64,000 nucleotides of DNA from Asterias rubens (lineage: Eukaryota; Echinodermata; Asteroidea; Forcipulatida; Asteriidae), in contig NC_047063.1 of NCBI RefSeq assembly GCF_902459465.1, positions 16,615,343-16,679,342 on the forward strand, given 5' to 3'. Below, piece after piece: positions 13,201-22,802 of this stretch. The notes under the pieces are model-generated. The model was not told where the DNA came from. It did no database searches and worked only from the letters and a program-made list of their open reading frames with translations. How positions within the stretch are numbered: the stretch's first letter is position 1; every line of letters begins with the position of its first letter. Both the position numbers and the translations under genes were made by a program.

Positions 13201-14788
13201 TTTTGTCTTGCCCAGTTTTCTCTGTTCCCTTTTTTCCCCATGGATAGTTACTAACATGCTAGACTTGATGACAAGTCGTTAGGTGCTGCCTATTTGTTAC
13301 TAACACACATTCTGCAAGTCATGCAACAGTCAACGTGCGATTATACGCATGCAAAAGGTCGTAGGTTGCGCGTGGTAATTGCCATTGACTCGCACACACA
13401 TAATGGGATTGAGGATGAGTGTACCGTCCCCGTAGCTACACCGCGCTTAATAATTAGTGACTTGATTTGAAGACTAGCCTGCAGCTTAAATTTGGATGTA
13501 AACTACCATCTGTATCTTGTTCCCATAGGGTGTTAAAATAACAACAATGTTGTATTAGTTTGGGCAGAAATGAGTGTTATTTTAACACCTAGTTGCGTCA
13601 ATTTTGCTTCTCCATTAAAGACAGTGGACACTATTGGTAATTACTCAAAATAATTATCAGCATAAAACCATACTTGGTAACGAGTAATTGGGAGAGGTGG
13701 ATAGTATAAAACCTTATGAGAAACGGCTCCCTCTGAAGTGACGAAGTTTTCGAGAAAGAAGTAATTTTCCACGAATTTGATTTCGAGACCTCAAGTTTAG
13801 AATTTGAGGTCTCGAAATCAATCATCTAAACGCACACAACCTCGTGTGACATGGGTGTTTTTTCCTTTCATTATTATCTCGCAAGTTCGAACACCGATTG
13901 AGCTCAAATTTTCACAGGTTTGTTATACTATGCATATGTTGAGATACCCCAACCCCAATAGTGTCCACTGCCTTTAAACAACTTGGTTTCCAATTGAACT
14001 TCCCAGTTTGTGCAGCGGGCTGATTGACCTCTTCTTGTTAACAAAGATGTTATTGCCTAGCTGCTTTTTGCACTTGTGATATGCACATCTAATTGTTTCG
14101 CCCCCCCCCCCCCATAAACGTGCAACGTAGGCCTACTCATGATAAGTGAACACGATGACAAGATAGTTATAGTCGATATAGTCGTGATGACACTTGTGTC
14201 CTTGACCACTTGTTGCGAGAACAATTGCCAACCACAAGTTGCAAGAAAATTATGAGAGAGAAAAACACCCTTGTTGGACGAATGTGTGTGCTTTCAGATA
14301 GGAATAAAAGACTTCTTGCTAGAAGTCTCTGTATTATTTTAGTGAGAAATTACATCTTTCTCAAAATCAGTGCTACTTCAGAGGGAGCCGTTTCTCACGG
14401 TGTTTTATACTATCAACAACTCTCAAATGCTCTCAAGTTAATGTTTGTTTTAAAAGTAGATACCAAATGTGTACCTTCCCTTTAATTTTAAACTAACTTT
14501 CGATTTCCTTGTTATTTTTGTTTTTGTATTCTTTTAGACGATGGTCTCGATAGTCACCGAGGAGCATTTAGCACGGCCGATGCAGACAACGATGGTTCGG
14601 GAGCCAAGAACTGTGCCGCGGAACTCAATGGAGGATGGTGGCACAAGAAATGCAACACTTATGACAGTTTCTTGAATGGTGTATACAGTCCAACCCGACC
14701 AGCTGCCTTGAACAAGGGGATCAAATGGACACCATGGACAGGTTTGACTGACTCGCTGAAAGGATGCGAAATGATGATCAGGCCTTAA
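4280..14788 (+). CDS. Fibrinogen-related secreted protein, gene 1 (six coding exons)
   Basis: Coding exons are 4316-4367, 8484-8819, 9938-10104, 11491-11620, 12827-12958 and 14538-14788, giving 1068 nt and 355 aa. All introns are GT/AG and the phases agree (1,1,0,1,1). Order of parts: signal peptide (about 1-25), a four-Cys module of unknown type (about 26-92), a Thr-rich linker with 12-residue repeats (about 93-134), and a C-terminal fibrinogen domain (about 142-355). Domain evidence includes [13 protein letters not shown], the calcium-loop motif [19 protein letters not shown] and the end motif [11 protein letters not shown]. Known FReD proteins are secreted lectins or recognition molecules that often bind acetylated sugars; a defence or agglutinin role here is inferred. 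The nearest paralogue lies at 26977-30875 on the same strand. The first coding exon is preceded by a good acceptor (to 4279), implying an upstream untranslated exon. It could equally be annotated as ficolin-like, ryncolin-like or fibrinogen-like protein A. Confidence 0.88.
4316..4367 (+). CDS. FReD gene 1, coding exon 1 (signal peptide)
   Basis: Starts at ATG 4316 and encodes [18 protein letters not shown], a hydrophobic leader. Ends in phase 1 at a strong donor, GTAAGT. The same design (short hydrophobic exon, phase 1, GTAAGT) begins gene 2. Met3 at 4322 is an alternative start. Confidence 0.75.
5095..5190. repeat. Two-copy direct tandem repeat, about 53 bp
   Basis: The block CCTGAGACGTGCTCTTGCG..CGCCTCAGATT is repeated as CCTGAGACATGCTCTTGCGG..CGCCTCAGATT. 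Each copy itself has CTGAG/CTCAG ends in inverted orientation. Confidence 0.7.
5233..5360. repeat. Spaced inverted repeat
   Basis: GGCGCCACCACTTTCTCA (near 5245) pairs with TGAAAAAGTGGTGGCGTTAT (near 5327), and the outer flanks also pair loosely (TTTTCCGTAT with ATACAGAAA). Probably a foldback element. Confidence 0.6.
6021..6208. repeat. Long hairpin (foldback element), arms about 88 bp
   Basis: The left arm begins CTACGTGAGGATAACATAGT and the right arm ends with its near complement. The centre is GGTACCGTCACAATCGAGCGGTACC-like, leaving a loop of only about a dozen bases. The arms look roughly 90% complementary by eye. Lies in intron 1 of FReD gene 1. Confidence 0.85.
7210..7586 (-). mobile_element. 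TTAA-type MITE, family A, inverted copy
   Basis: Begins GAAGGCAGTGGGTAC and ends GTGTCCAGTGCCTTTAA. It has the family blocks TTTCTCACAATGTTGTTA and GAGGGAGCCGTTTCTCAC in inverted order. The central palindrome is partly lost. Confidence 0.8.
8484..8819 (+). CDS. FReD gene 1, coding exon 2 (four-Cys module plus Thr-rich linker)
   Basis: 336 nt, phase 1 at both ends; acceptor TTATGTTACAG and a weak donor GTAGAT. Encodes the rest of the leader, then a module with Cys spacing C-x21-C-x-C-x37-C containing [12 protein letters not shown] and the TEPDES motif. The end encodes TTT-rich repeats likely to be O-glycosylated. Strongly similar to exon 2 of gene 2 apart from the linker. Confidence 0.88.
8723..8819 (+). 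repeat. Coding minisatellite, 36-bp period, about 2.7 copies
   Basis: Copies start at 8723, 8759 and 8795 with ACGACGACTGTT. The frame is kept, giving 12-residue repeats of [12 protein letters not shown] type. Gene 2 lacks it. Confidence 0.85.
8820..9937 (+). other. Intron 2 of FReD gene 1
   Basis: No recognised element. It contains an 11-base G run near 9121 and a GC-richer segment (about 9300-9480) with the partial inverted pair CTCTCGTAACTACCCCGCGAGAG. Confidence 0.5.
9938..10104 (+). CDS. FReD gene 1, coding exon 3 (start of fibrinogen domain)
   Basis: 167 nt, enters in phase 1 and leaves in phase 0 at GTAAGT. Encodes the domain opening [18 protein letters not shown] and [11 protein letters not shown]; the two cysteines are those that pair in FReD domains. 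Aligns with exon 3 of gene 2 without gross length change. Confidence 0.88.
10582..11451. mobile_element. Hairpin MITE (ends near TTTAAAGGGTCTATGTAC), split by a nested insertion
   Basis: The left remnant (about 10582-10639) has TACTTTTTGTA and GATGTCCACAGATATACATT. The right part (11127-11451) continues with CTTACACC..GAAGATAATG, a long hairpin centred near 11267, and mirrors the left end as AATGTGGACATT.., TACAAAAAGTACATAGACCC. Joined, the host is roughly 380 bp. Lies in intron 3 of FReD gene 1. Confidence 0.8.
10640..11126. mobile_element. Non-autonomous TTAA-target element (piggyBac-like), nested
   Basis: 487 bp flanked by TTAA on both sides (10636-10639 and 11127-11130). Its ends are imperfect inverted repeats, AGGGATGGTGCAGTG at the left and CACTGCAGCCACCCT at the right (12 of 15 match). 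Removing it and one TTAA restores continuous host sequence (ACATTAAACTTAC). No transposase frame is present. The interior has a GC-rich block (10776-10999) unlike its surroundings. Assignment to piggyBac rests only on the TTAA duplication. Confidence 0.78.
11491..11620 (+). CDS. FReD gene 1, coding exon 4
   Basis: 130 nt, phase 0 to phase 1. Encodes [19 protein letters not shown] and [15 protein letters not shown], the core FReD signature. Donor is GTATAT. In gene 2 the matching sequence is fused to the next exon. Confidence 0.88.
11697..12050 (-). mobile_element. TTAA-type MITE, family A, inverted copy
   Basis: Lies in intron 4 of FReD gene 1. Contains the intact central palindrome around 11840-11880 and ends ATAGTGTCCACTGCCGTTAA. 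The left terminus is shortened (AAGACACTGGGTG). Confidence 0.82.
12827..12958 (+). CDS. FReD gene 1, coding exon 5
   Basis: 132 nt, phase 1 at both ends; acceptor ATAAACAG, donor GTAAAA. Encodes [20 protein letters not shown] and [17 protein letters not shown]. Matches the second half of gene 2 exon 4. Confidence 0.85.
13252..13486 (+). repeat. Dispersed repeat, copy 1 (second copy at about 49594-49818)
   Basis: Shares GACTTGATGACAAGTCGTTA, CATGCAACAGTCA, GTGCGATTATAC and GTACCGTCCCCGTAGCTACA with the other copy. Edges show an imperfect inverted repeat (CTAGACTTGATGACAAGTC against GACTTGATTTGAAGACTAG), so it is probably another MITE. Confidence 0.75.
13615..13977 (+). mobile_element. TTAA-flanked MITE, family A, near-complete
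   Basis: TTAA occurs at both ends (13615-13618, 13974-13977). Left end AGACAGTGGACACTATTGG, right end AATAGTGTCCACTGCCT. The central palindrome is intact. Lies in intron 5 of FReD gene 1. Confidence 0.88.
14200..14485 (-). mobile_element. Diverged family A relative
   Basis: Retains GAGGGAGCCGTTTCTCAC and GTGTGCTTTCAGAT, but the central palindrome is replaced by a shorter one (AAGACTTCTTGCTAGAAGTCT) and the end reads GTGTACCTTCCCTTTAA. The left edge is uncertain. It ends about 50 bp before the acceptor of the last exon of gene 1. Confidence 0.6.
14538..14788 (+). CDS. FReD gene 1, last coding exon (calcium loop and C-terminus)
   Basis: 251 nt including the stop, entered in phase 1. Encodes [20 protein letters not shown], then [19 protein letters not shown] and [11 protein letters not shown]. 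The D-x-D-N-D loop is the FReD calcium site. A Cys sits in the final LKGC..MIRP motif where most family members have none. A weak poly(A) candidate, ATTAAA, lies at 14936. Confidence 0.9.
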
Positions 14789-15758
14789 CTACAAATCATA
14801 AGCCTAACAAAATTAAGGGTGAAACTATTTATTAAAAAAGAGCCTCTCTCCAACAATCGGGTGATTTTGGCTACGAATCCCACCTGATTGGTTTTCACAG
14901 TAGCTCTGAGTGTACAGTGCTTAAAATACATAAACATTAAATGAGTAAAATTCAACTGATTTCCTACATAATTTTTTTTTTAAGGTGGTAAATTGTCAAT
15001 GTCAATTGGAACAGTTTAACAAAAGACGAATAAGAAGAATGACAACACGTGACATTTATAACAAATAGTGAGGAAACGCAAAACGACTGGAATGCTTTTT
15101 TGAAATTAATGGACTATCAATATCTAGGCCAATACATTTCGATACATTAATTAATATTGTCTTTACCCCCCCCCCCCCGCCCACCCCCGGCTTGCGCACA
15201 TAACATGACGTCATACTTCGAGGCTATGCGGATGAAGGTGGTATACTATTCCAGGCTGTCTCTTGCATGCAGTGTTCGCATGAGGCGACTTTGGCCGTTT
15301 GAAGCGTTGGCAACGTTGACAAGTTAATAGCCAATGGATTTATAATTGTCAATTGATTGTCAATTTCCTTTTCTACGTTTAAATTAATTTACAGGTATGG
15401 GGACCCGGGGTTTCAAAAAGACGTAGATTTACTTGCGATAGTTGCACATTCATGAAATACTTTCTATAAAATGCTTCTACTAGCGGCGCGAGATTCGCTT
15501 CGGTTTCCGATGAGGATTTTGAACAACTTTTGAAAAACAAAGACGCAGAACACACCTTGAAGGCTATAAAACAAGCAGAGTACATGTTCTGAGAGTTTAC
15601 CTGACGGGAAAATAATCTTCCAACGAATTTTGAAATTTAACTGTTGTAATCAGAAGAAGAAAAAAAACCATAATAACATTGAATTTGAAAATCTGGAATC
15701 AGGTGAGCAAAAAATAGTGTTGCTTTGATGAATTCCTCCGCCTGATATAAATATTAAT

Positions 15759-15902
15759 GATAATATTGGATGGCGTTTTTCGGGGGATACAATAATATAT
15801 TGCACTCGCCATGACAATATTAAACTCGTCTTCGACTCGTGCAATATTGTCATAGCTCGTGCAATATATTCTTGTATCCCCCTCAAAGCCATCCAATATC
15901 AT
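15759..15902. repeat. Hairpin (foldback element), arms about 65 bp
   Basis: GATATTGGATGGC-type ends: the left arm runs GATAATATTGGATGGCG..GGGGGATAC and the right arm GTATCCCCCTCAAAGCCATCCAATATC. An inner stem is formed by GACAATATT and AATATTGTC. Confidence 0.8.
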
Positions 15903-16365
15903 ATCAATATTGTTGAAGGGGCGATAATGTCAGAGTTGAGACAACATCATTATAGGTGGCTAGTCTCTTTTGAGTCAAGCTATACAAAAACAAACCAGCA
16001 TAGTACCTTGGCCAGATTTTTCAAGCAAAACTAAAATGCAGTCACTTATTTGTTTTATAGTCAATTTAAAATACTAAATTTTTGTAATATTTCTGTAGCA
16101 CTCTTTAGAAAGCACATTATAAACACAAGTACACGCACTTAATCAGATACAATTAAAATATATTGACCGATTGTTCAGTATTACTTCAAATTTGTTATGT
16201 TTTCTAGTTACAATTTTATACTATTGATTCACGTGAACTCAGATAGAAACGAGTGACCTTGTTATTAAGTGCTTTTATTTACTCCCGTTTCGTAGGGTAA
16301 AAGTAGTTCATCTGAGACAAAATTGGTTTTCCATTGTTCTGTAGTATTCAGTCAGCTAAACAAAA

Positions 16366-16727
16366 TTAAAGGCGCATGGACACAATTGACAAAAATAATA
16401 ATAATAATTGTTAGCATCGAGATCTGTTGATAGCATAAAACATTGTGGGAGCGGCTCCCTTTAAAGCATCGTTAGTTTTTGAGAAAGAGGTAATTTTTCA
16501 CTCAAACAATATAACAGACTTCGGGCATGAAGCGTTTTATAAGGCATCCGAAATCATTGTTCATTAACTGTAGTGTTTTCTTTCATTATTCACTCACAAA
16601 TTCGATTACCACTTGAGTACAAATGTTCACAGACTCATTTATATGCAGTTATTCTATGCATATGCTGTGCTACACTATGTTAAAACACTGTGGAGGTCCT
16701 TTTACCAAACGTGTCCAGTGCTTTTAA
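16366..16727 (+). mobile_element. TTAA-flanked MITE, family A, diverged
   Basis: TTAA at 16366-16369 and 16724-16727. Keeps GAGCGGCTCCCTTTAAAGC, TTTGAGAAAGAGGTAATTTT and TTCGATTACCACTTGAG, but the centre differs from the main subfamily (ACAGACTTCGGGCATGAAGC). Confidence 0.75.
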
Positions 16728-18465
16728 CACACATGCGATCTGCCAGTGACTCGGAACAAAAGACTATTGTGTCTGGCACATTCTACCTTTACAAATTCGT
16801 AAATGGCGCGTGTGCAAATGAGTCTGTTTGACCGTTGGAAACAACGTAAAATGAAATGGGTCAATTTTTTTATTATTTTTTTTATTATAAATTTAAAATA
16901 AGACAAGAGCGTTTTATTTATTATAGAGACGAAACTGATGAGGATCATTGCACACTGTTAACCAATGATATATACATTTACCATAAGGGTAGTCGAAATC
17001 TTGCATATCAGATAGTCAAATGGTAGTGTTATTTCTGACAGGACTTTTTCTCACACTCTATAATAATTGGTAATGTCAAAAAGTTCAAACAGGTCATAAT
17101 AAAACATGTATTTCGATTTTAGTAAACTTCAAATAAACCGCGGAGCAAATTATATCGTTATAGTACAACTAGAGGTGCTCCAAGGTAGAATTCTGTTTCT
17201 GTGATCCACACTTTTTTTTTTAACATAGTCAATGAATAAGTATAAGGAAGCATTTACAAGTCTCTACCTCACATTAAAACGATTCGATCACGTTACTTTA
17301 AAACGGTGTAAAGTTCCATTGTCTTTGATACCCTTCTAGTGGAAATGGTGGTCAAAACCTCCAAACATTCGATCACGTCACTTTTCTAGTCAATGGTTTG
17401 AACGTTTTCGTACGGATCATAATGATTAGTTCAAGCATAATGATATCATTCAATGAAATTAGCATCGGGTTTCAACTTTTGACTGGCACAAACAAAACCT
17501 TGTTGTATTGTACAGACATTATAGTATGATGACGTCTCGTTTCAAATTTTGCTTTGAAGGGTATTAGGTAAAACGACATTCGTTTTAAAGAGGTATATAA
17601 CAATTTATTATTTTATTTTGACTCTTTCTGTTACAAAATCAAATAATATTAACTGTGTTTTGACATTGAAGTTTGGTTTTAAGTAAACAATGGAATTCGA
17701 CAATTGGTTGCTATCCAATTGATAATCCAATACATTAAAATTAGCAACAGTATAAACACAAACATGACTCTTGAGTTTTTCTCTGTTATTTAAAAAAATA
17801 ATAGTTTCAGTTGTGTGAAATTACCGTTTTATAAAAACTCCCTTGATGTTTTCATTCAGGCTTGCTACCTTTAAAACACCATCTATGGAATAATTAGAGA
17901 CCATTCAATTTTTGTGTGTCAGATAAACTACTTCATGTGCCTAGGTTTCGTGGCATTTGAATGCAGGCTTCATATAAAACACAGTTGCCTTGGGTTTCTG
18001 TGGATATACATCATATGTTTCACTGTTCGGTAATTACTTACAATAGACCGTGTAGGCCAAGTCTAGTGACGATAAAGGTCACCATTCGGCCCCGTTTTGG
18101 GTAAAAACAATGTGGGAAAATAGGGTTTAAAGTGGGAATAACTGCCTTTTTTATTTTGCCATGGGGGACCTGATTGGTGACTGAAAAATTGTTTAAATTG
18201 GTCATTTTAGTTTGGAATAATACTATTGAAGAAACAGTGTGATAATTTACTTAAATAGAATCCACAACACTGTACAACAAACCTATTACTGTTTCTGCAA
18301 AGTCGTCCTGACATTTTTTCCTGATAATGTTTGCTCAAGGTATTTTAAAACACAAGACAACGTTATTCGTCAAACTGATGCATGTAATAATATTAAACCG
18401 CACAACTTATGGGATATTAAATGGTGTTTGAAGCTTCTCATGGTGTGGAGAATAAGAGTAACTAT

Positions 18466-18710
18466 AAATATAAACATTGATAGTAAGTTTGAGGAGTATA
18501 ATCTCTTTTGAAGGAGTGGTGGCTCTGGGGAAAAAAAGCCGGTTTGGTCTCGACGCTTCGATTAGTATAATCTGCTCCTGAAGACTAGCAGATTATACTG
18601 ATCGAAACGTCGAGACCAAACAGGCTGTTTTCAGAGCCACCACTTCTTCAAAGGAGATTTTACTCATCGTTGTTCCCTCAAATTTACTATCAATATTTAT
18701 ATTTCTAGTT
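18466..18710. repeat. Long hairpin, arms about 110-120 bp
   Basis: Inner arms GTCTCGACGCTTCGATTAGT and ACTGATCGAAACGTCGAGAC meet near 18582; outer arms pair GATAGTAAGTTTGAGG with CCTCAAATTTACTATC. Only a few bases form the loop (GAAGACT). Confidence 0.85.
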
Positions 18711-19374
18711 TTTCGTATGGGATATTGACTAAATTTCTAAAATGGTGTATGCCCCAGAGATACACAAATTAACGTTGTATTTAGCTTTTAAAATAAATGT
18801 AGTGTGACATACAGCGTCTTTGTGAAGTGATGTCACAAATTAAATTTGGTAATTAATTCGGCTGACATACAGAGTTAACGAAGTATTGGCTAGTTTCGCG
18901 CAGGTTTGGGTACCGTACTGTACCATTAAATGCCGGCTTGCTATAGAGTTTGCATACAGGTAAGTCAAGAATAATGACTGCCTTGTATTCATTTCATTCA
19001 ATGGTTTAATTATTCATTCAATTGTTTATTAAAAATATATATTGAATTCACTGCCAGCAGCAGAATTACATGACAGTTACCTAATTAAAAATCTGGAGTA
19101 AAACATTACATATTAGTTACACTACGCCAAGGTGAGTATAACGGTCACTTTAACAAATAATTCGCCAATATTTGTGAAACTGAATGTTCACATTTTACAC
19201 ACTGCAAAATGTGTTCAAAATGACTCCATGGGTGTTGTCACATACACATACCAAAAAGAGGTCCTTGCTAATGTTGACCCTCAGTTTTTTTATGTCTTCT
19301 TATGTCTCACTTCGATATCTTCATGTAACAACATACATTTAAGTTCCCCGTTTTTGCACAATTTCTAAATTTTA

Positions 19375-19800
19375 GTTTGTTCTTTTTTATTCAGACCATA
19401 TTCAATGGGTAAAATTAAAATGATTACATTTCCAGTTCCTTTCAAAATAATTTGCCACGATACACGATTAAGCTGCTGTTCAAAGTGCCCAGATGTCTCG
19501 GCTTTGCGGAAGCTCGTGCGACATTAAGGTCAACTTAATGGTCTATTGGCTGAATGCCTATTCAATAATTCGCATGATTAAGATACGGAGATACGTGGAA
19601 CGGAGAAGCAATCATCTACGTGGCGAATCAACAAGTACCGATCGCGAGAGAGGAGCACGCTGGTTCTGAAAAGAAACACGCAGATGTAAGTACATTCATT
19701 GTTTTGCTCGTTTTGTTTTAATAGTAAGAATGCTTGGAGGGGGGAGGGAAAGGTTATGGTAGTTTGAATGCTCAATGTGATGAAATTGTTAGTTACTTTG
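19375..19800 (+). promoter_or_regulatory. Duplicated segment ending in a donor-like site (candidate 5' exon or promoter), copy 1
   Basis: Homologous by eye to 33505-33905. The best block (about 19618-19692) contains TGGCGAATCAACAAGTACC and AAGAAACACGCAGATGTAAG. GTAAGT follows CACGCAGAT in both copies, as in an exon end. No reading frame is shared, so a coding role is unlikely. Lying 7 kb upstream of FReD gene 2, whose first coding exon has an upstream acceptor, it could be that gene's untranslated first exon. This is inference; a shared transposable element is the alternative. Confidence 0.4.
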
Positions 19801-19821
19801 TCTTGTGGGGAAAATCAGTAT

Positions 19822-19978
19822 TGGAGTGCGTTTTGGCGACACCAACCAGAAACATTGGTTATCGGTTGAGCGTTTTCGCGTGTTCGGTTGAAGCGCGGTG
19901 ACTATGCTGTTCAGACCAACCGGTAACCGACTTGTTGAGTTGGTTTGGCTTCGGTTGGGGTCGCCAAAACGCACTCCT
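19822..19978. mobile_element. Short MITE with 18-bp terminal inverted repeats
   Basis: Left end GGAGTGCGTTTTGGCGAC (from about 19823) and right end GTCGCCAAAACGCACTCC (to about 19978) are perfect complements. The interior has further imperfect pairing (ACCAACCAGAAACATTGGTT, ACCAACCGGTAACC). No target duplication was identified. Confidence 0.8.
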
Positions 19979-20277
19979 AGTTGTTAGTTGATATTAACCA
20001 TGTTGAAAAGTCATGGGGTTAACCTAACGGACTAACAAATGTGAACGGAAAGATGTGGCAATAATTTGGTGATGTGCTCGCTAGGGAGGTGGGAAGATTG
20101 CTCCCTATAATAACCCTAATGGGTCTTTACCAAATCAATCAATCAATCCAAGTTTAATTGCGGTTGATGTGAATTGGGGTATTGGAATCGCCTGCTATGC
20201 ATGGATGTAGACCTCCAGAAATAGGCAAGTGACAGAGTATGGTGTTCCATAGGTGCCACTCCTTTGGAAATGAATGA

Positions 20278-20435
20278 ATTCCGTCGCGTCAGATAATTTT
20301 CCCGTCGCTTTTTTTTAAAGAGTTTTCCATCGCGTTTGAGAATTTTTCATCGCGTTTGAGAATTTTCCGTCGCGTCAGAGAATTTTCCGTCAAGTCAGAA
20401 AATTTTCCGTCAAGTCAGAGAATTTTCCAAAGCGT
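20278..20435 (+). repeat. Minisatellite, about 20-bp period
   Basis: Repeated units of GAATTTTCCGTCAAGTCAGA type alternate with the variants CGTCGCGTCAGA and CATCGCGTTTGA, about seven to eight copies. Not in a gene. Confidence 0.8.
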
Positions 20436-20469
20436 TTGCAGTCTTGCAGTGAGACTACTTAGTTTCTTG

Positions 20470-20620
20470 AAGTACACAACTTGTGCGATAATGGTGTTTT
20501 TCTTCCAATATTCTCTCGCAACTTCGACGACCAATTTTCACAGTTTTTTTTTATGTTATTCATATGTTGAGATACACTAAGTAAGAAGACTGGTCTGACA
20601 ATTACCCAAGGTGCCTTTAA
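20470..20620 (+). mobile_element. Truncated family A MITE (3' part)
   Basis: Retains ACACAACTTGTGCG, TCTCGCAACTTCGACGACCA and GACTGGTCTGACAATTACC, ending GTGCCTTTAA. The left half is missing. Confidence 0.75.
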
Positions 20621-20878
20621 ATAATATGCTGCCGCGGCTTGTCAGATAAATACCAACAACGTATATTTTGGTAAGTTGCCACGGAATGGAGCGATTTCAG
20701 TAAATTATAGGAAATAACTTTGATGCGACAGACTTCATCGTCTTGCCCTGACAATTTGAAATGCGGTGGTGTTCAATAATAACAAACGAAAACAACCTAA
20801 TTAAAAGCTGCCTCGGCTTGCCAGAGAAATAGCAACAAAGTCTATGAAGCCAAGTACTTATTGTTACATGCCTATATC

Positions 20879-22218
20879 ATGGGCGTCAATCAGGGGGGGG
20901 GGACGGGGGGACATGTCCCCCCACCTTGGAGGGTGGGGGACACAATATCAAATGTTCCCCCCCACCTTTTTGAACCTTTATCATGAAGCCCAAGTTGTGC
21001 ACTGTGTAAGACGAAACGTGTCCCTATATGGGCATTAATCCTGTGGGCAAAGGATGACACAATATCCCCTCTCAAAATTGGCCCTAGATTTTGGCCCTGG
21101 ATTGCACCACAGATCGCAGAGCATCTAAAATGCAAAATTTTACCGGGCCCTTAATTGGGCCCGCACCCAGAGCCGTAAAGGCTTCTCACACGCATGCTCT
21201 ATCGTTGACAGATTTGCGCCTCCCCCTTGAAAGATTGGAAGGGACGTGTACCCCACCCCCACCCCACCCCATTTTCGAAGGGTGGGGGACACAGTACCAA
21301 TTTTACCCGTGTCGTTTGACCACCTTTATTATGAAAATCGTGTTTTGCACTGAGGAACTGTGGAGCACTAGAACACAAATATTCACACAGCTCTTTGTTC
21401 TGTTTCGTTTGCCATTTTGGCCGCTAAATGGCCTAAAGATTGCACCACAGAGCATCTAAAAATACAAAATTTTCCTGGGCCCTTGAGCGGGCCCGGACCC
21501 ATGCCGTAAAGGTTTCACACTCACGTGCTTACTATTTGTCAGTATTTTCCCCTAAAACTTGGTTCATAGATCCGCACTTGAAGATGCTGTCAACCCAAAA
21601 GGTTTTACTGCTGCTCACATTTTACAGATGTTCTGTACCGTTCCGAATGCCTCTTATTGGCCTTAAGGTTGCACCACAAAGCATCTAGAATGCAAAGTTT
21701 TCCCGGGCCCTTAAGCGGGCCCGGACCCATGACATAAAGGTTTCGCACTCGTGAGCTCACTCTCCGGCAGGTTTACCCCCTAAAACTTGGTGCATAGGTC
21801 CGCACTTGAAGATGCTGTCAACCCAAAAGGTTCTATACTGCTGCTCACATTTTACAGATGTTCTGTTCCATTCTGACAGATTTGCCCCATAAAACTTGTG
21901 TCTTAGGTCTGGTGATGATAGGGATGAAACGCCGTCTGAGCATTAGAATGCAGAAACAATATTGATATGTACGAAGCTATAATTGAGTTGCTTTTTAGGT
22001 ACAATAACCATAACCATAGGTGCATCATAGCTTGAAATAGGCATTAAATTCCAACATCTGAGAGGGGGGGGGAACATCACCCCTCAGATTCACTAGATTG
22101 CACCAGAGAGCATTTACGGGCTAAAAAAAAAATCCGGGCCCTAAAGCGGGCCCCGGACCCCACGCCGTAAATGTTATGTCCCCCCCCCCCACACTTCAAG
22201 ACGGATTGACGCCCCTGG
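20879..22218. mobile_element. GC-rich non-autonomous element with GGGCGTCAATC ends and internal tandem repeats
   Basis: Ends are GGGCGTCAATCAG on the left and GGATTGACGCCCC on the right, with C/G runs just inside both. Four internal repeats begin with a GATTGCACCA-type sequence near 21100, 21438, 21667 and 22096. Each has the palindrome GGGCCCTTAAGCGGGCCCGG or a variant, followed by a CC-GTAAAGG block. A 230-bp period is clearest between 21551-21650 and 21781-21880. No transposase frame is present. Confidence 0.72.
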
Positions 22219-22683
22219 CCTATATTAATTGTTTAGACGTGGCAGCTAAAAACAATACACAAAACTAGCGGCCAGTCTTGAAATTTGGTATCCGTTTTGA
22301 CATAATGGTGACAAGGCTGCATGTTACTTATTGGCATGGCTATCAATGTCATCATAGCACAACTGTTACATTAATAAATAGTATTAACCATTTAGCTACT
22401 GTACCGCCCAGCCGCATATAGCGATACACTGTATGCGGTTTGAGGAAACCTCGCTAGCTTGTGTTTGTAGAAAAAAAGGAACATCAAAAGAAAACTCGAT
22501 AGTCATTAGGTCTACGCATTTATTAATATATCTAGTTGTTATAGATCGTTATTAATTCTCCCTTCACAGTTGACTTGTCGAAGCTAATGATGATGAAATA
22601 ATTTAGCTCTTACGAAAAATAAAACGCTCATTAGTAAACAGGAAAGTGTTCATCATTTATGATGATATTGTCGAAAATGAACG

Positions 22684-22802
22684 CCTTCGCATTTAATCGG
22701 TATGAGCATTGAGCCAGACAAAAGCCTTGACAAGCTATTGTGTTCATTTTATCCGTGCACACAAATATTCGCCATAACAATTACCGTAGCCGTTTAACGA
22801 GA
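22684..22802 (+). repeat. Local direct duplication, first copy (partner 23684-23803)
   Basis: Both copies contain CTTCGCA-TTAATC-GTA, CTATTGTGTTCA and CCATAACAATTACCG followed by GTAGCC.TTAACGAG. The copies lie 1 kb apart in the same orientation. Confidence 0.65.

Larger units (their letters stand above)
14789..19374. other. Gene-free stretch
   Basis: No exon is supported. Holds a C-run (about 15166-15180), a hairpin at 15759-15902, a MITE at 16366-16727 and a long hairpin at 18466-18710. Confidence 0.55.
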
